A DNA stretch of 6,523 nt, from the NCBI GenBank assembly GCA_030704765.1, contig JAUYDD010000070.1:1-6523 (forward strand), read 5' to 3'. Below are positions 4,768-6,523 of this stretch, piece after piece (position 1 is the first letter of the stretch; each line of letters starts with the position of its first letter). The DNA is from Nanobdellota archaeon. Its GTDB lineage: Archaea; Nanobdellota; Nanobdellia; Pacearchaeales; GW2011-AR1. The position numbers were made by a program, and so were the translations under genes. Below the pieces are notes generated by a model. It saw only the letters and a list, made by a program, of their open reading frames with translations. It ran no database searches and was not told the DNA's origin.

Positions 4768-6351
4768 ATGGTAATTAAAAAAGAAATTATAGTAGTGGTT
4801 ATATTATTGATAAACCTCCCTATTATTAGCTTTGTCTCAGCTCAAAATGATGTTTTTTGTTTTAAAGAACTGAATATGAACCTTAATTTTGATAATGGAA
4901 TTATATCTATGCAAAATCCTCTTGAAAACAATCCTGCAATTAATATACTCTCTCCCAAATCCATTGATTATAATGAAAATAGAATCAGGTTGAATATAAT
5001 TGTAAATAAGAAATGTGACCTTGAATACGCAGATTATAAAATTGATGATATAAGTTTTCTACCCTGTTCACTAAATCCAATAACAATACCTGATTATAAG
5101 TTCAAACCTTTATGCAAAAGATGCTATGAATATAATATCTCCAAGAGTTTTACAGATGGAACTCATTACCTTGTTTCTAGATGTAAGGATAAAAAAGATA
5201 TAAAATCATCAGTTTTATTCAATGTCGATAGGCAAGATCCAAAAATTACTTATATAAAACCAGAAAATCATAGATTTGTTAATGGTAAGAATTTTTTAAT
5301 TAGATACCAACCAGATTATTTGTCATATGCTGAGGTTTATATAAGAGATGTATGCAGAAATCCTAAAATATGTACTGAACTTATATACCGGGGAAACTGT
5401 GCATTAGGAAAAACAGATGAATGCATATTTAACCTGAACCTTTCCCCTTTTGAAGGAAAAGAAATAGAGTACTATTATGTCTTGACAAATATTGGAAGTA
5501 ATTCAGCTAAATCAAATAAATTCAGGGTTTTTGTAGATACTGTTCCACCAGAAATAAAATCTTTTAATTATATAACAGAATCAAATAGAGTTGTATTTAA
5601 TGTGAATGTTGATGAAGTTAATCTTGACAGAACAGAATATATAGATTATCATGAAAGAAACCCTGTTTGGAAAACATTGTGCAATGCAAATTCATGCAGT
5701 CAAGGAGCAAATTATAAATCAGGGACTCATTATTATGACATACGTGCTATAGATAAAGCTGGAAATATTGGTTATATGTTCAGATTGACTCCTGACGATG
5801 ATTCAATATTAGGAAACAAAAATGCTCCAATAACAATAATTGCTTTTATAGATTATCAAAATAATATAAGTTATCGGTTCTATAAAGATATTTTACCAAG
5901 ATTAAAAGAGGATTTTATAGAAAAAGGTAAAGTCAAATTAGTGTTTAGGGACAATCCTTCGACAGACATTTCTATATTATCTTCACAAGCTACAGAATGT
6001 GTCAAGATACAAGGTAAAGACTCTGCATTTTTCAAGATGCAGGAAAAGTTATTTGATAATATGGAAAATCTTAGCTATGAAAAAATAATTGACCTGGCTA
6101 AAAATCTAGATACAAATATTGTCAAAGAGACAGATAATTCATCAGTTATAGTGGCTGAATATTATGATATAGATGATTGCATGTTTTTTAGAGATTCTAA
6201 AAAAGAGATAGAAAAAGACATTGATGATGCTAAAGAAGCAGATGTATCAGATACTCCTGTGTTTTTTATAAACAAGAATCGTCTAGAAGGTTCTTTTGAA
6301 TATAGAATATTAAAGAGGATGATTGAAAATGAACTGAAGTTAATCAAGTGA
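4768..6351 (+). CDS. Secreted Ig-like plus DsbA/thioredoxin-like protein lacking the CxxC active site
   Basis: The 527-residue protein starts with a signal peptide or anchor (hydrophobic 7-24, SFVSAQ). Residues about 55-340 look like two or three Ig-like beta modules (SKSFTDGTHYLVSRCKD, VDRQDPKITYIKP, VDTVPPEIKSF, YKSGTHYYDIRAIDKAGN) with about a dozen cysteines. Residues 343-527 match the DsbA/thioredoxin_4 fold: DDDSILGNKNAPITIIAFIDYQ, then FYKDILPRLK, GKVKLVFRDNP, EKLFDNM, and VSDTPVFFIN with the cis-proline at P497. In active members the residues after the DxQ strand are CPFC or similar; here they are NNIS (365-368; nt 5860-5871). Both catalytic cysteines are gone, so thiol oxidation or isomerisation by this site is unlikely, while the fold and cis-Pro are kept. 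The coding frame is intact, so this looks like a repurposed binding or chaperone domain on the cell surface. The start is supported by the signal sequence and the TATA box. A short hairpin (6347-6351/6356-6360) covers the stop codon. Confidence 0.8.
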   Translation: MVIKKEIIVVVILLINLPIISFVSAQNDVFCFKELNMNLNFDNGIISMQNPLENNPAINILSPKSIDYNENRIRLNIIVNKKCDLEYADYKIDDISFLPCSLNPITIPDYKFKPLCKRCYEYNISKSFTDGTHYLVSRCKDKKDIKSSVLFNVDRQDPKITYIKPENHRFVNGKNFLIRYQPDYLSYAEVYIRDVCRNPKICTELIYRGNCALGKTDECIFNLNLSPFEGKEIEYYYVLTNIGSNSAKSNKFRVFVDTVPPEIKSFNYITESNRVVFNVNVDEVNLDRTEYIDYHERNPVWKTLCNANSCSQGANYKSGTHYYDIRAIDKAGNIGYMFRLTPDDDSILGNKNAPITIIAFIDYQNNISYRFYKDILPRLKEDFIEKGKVKLVFRDNPSTDISILSSQATECVKIQGKDSAFFKMQEKLFDNMENLSYEKIIDLAKNLDTNIVKETDNSSVIVAEYYDIDDCMFFRDSKKEIEKDIDDAKEADVSDTPVFFINKNRLEGSFEYRILKRMIENELKLIK

Positions 6352-6370
6352 TTTTTCACTACTATTCTTA

Positions 6371-6523
6371 AATCAAAAAAACAATCCACCACACCCTAAA
6401 GGTTTTTTGCCACAGCTAAAAAATCGCCTGCTGGCGAGTGTGGTTTGATTGGCCCTTGTTTTTAGGATGCTCGAGAATTGAAAACTGTAACATTTGCTAC
6501 GGCCACATGATAAATCATGAGGT
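6371..6523 (-). ncRNA. Candidate structured RNA or hairpin-cluster repeat, inverted copy missing two hairpins (runs off the window)
   Basis: Read on minus, this is the same element as 1701-1927. The 153 visible bases match 1714-1769 plus 1831-1927 at 151 positions; the two differences are at 6497 (matching 1740) and 6502 (matching 1735). Relative to the other copy 61 nt are missing, from between two GCA triplets (1767-1769 and 1828-1830); these hold hairpins 2 and 3. The 3' domain is identical, including the T7 tract. The outer part of hairpin 1 is cut by the window edge. It starts 19 nt after the stop of the DsbA-like gene, with its 3' end facing that gene's 3' end, the same arrangement as at the Nudix pseudogene. 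Confidence 0.6.

Noticed and set aside
6162..6392. 76-codon minus open frame over the end of the DsbA-like gene
   Set aside because: It is antisense to a well-supported domain, and its start is inside the hairpin repeat; a shadow frame.

Overview
This AT-rich window is most likely from an archaeon, probably a small-genome DPANN lineage (Woesearchaeota or Pacearchaeota type). Three genes have a TATA-like box centred about 25-26 nt before the ATG, the spacing of leaderless archaeal transcripts. The radical SAM protein resembles a family I know from archaea, and three of the five genes encode exported or membrane-anchored proteins of a kind common in DPANN genomes. The lineage call is inference; no rRNA or marker gene is present.

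Layout. Positions 1-229 form a chain of hairpins inside a long closing stem, followed by a GC-rich hairpin with a T-tract (235-280). Next comes a minus-strand gene for a membrane-anchored, cysteine-rich metallopeptidase with HExxH and a downstream E (337-1653). A second multi-hairpin element lies at 1701-1927, and its 3' end runs into the 3' end of a broken Nudix gene (1899-2383, minus). Divergent from that is a radical SAM/SPASM enzyme (2399-3517, plus). A convergent spacer with a branched hairpin and A/T tracts separates it from a secreted acidic protein of unknown function (3692-4492, minus). A divergent spacer with three strong inverted repeats (4578-4685) precedes a secreted protein with Ig-like modules and a DsbA/thioredoxin-like domain that lacks the catalytic CxxC (4768-6351, plus). 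The window ends in a second, inverted copy of the 1701-1927 element (6371-6523, continuing off the edge).

The genes alternate in strand and do not form an operon, so I see no shared pathway. A possible theme is the cell envelope: a surface metallopeptidase, a redox-dead DsbA-like protein and an acidic exported protein.

The most interesting signal is the family of multi-hairpin elements. The two inverted copies match at 151 of 153 compared positions, except for a clean 61-nt indel that removes two whole hairpins. The element at 1-229 has a different sequence but the same hairpin order, including a compensatory A-T to G-C pair change in the first stem. T-tracts, G-U-tolerant changes and placement all point to one orientation, with the element's 3' end facing the 3' end of the neighbouring gene. 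This could be an undescribed structured RNA family or a hairpin-rich miniature mobile element.
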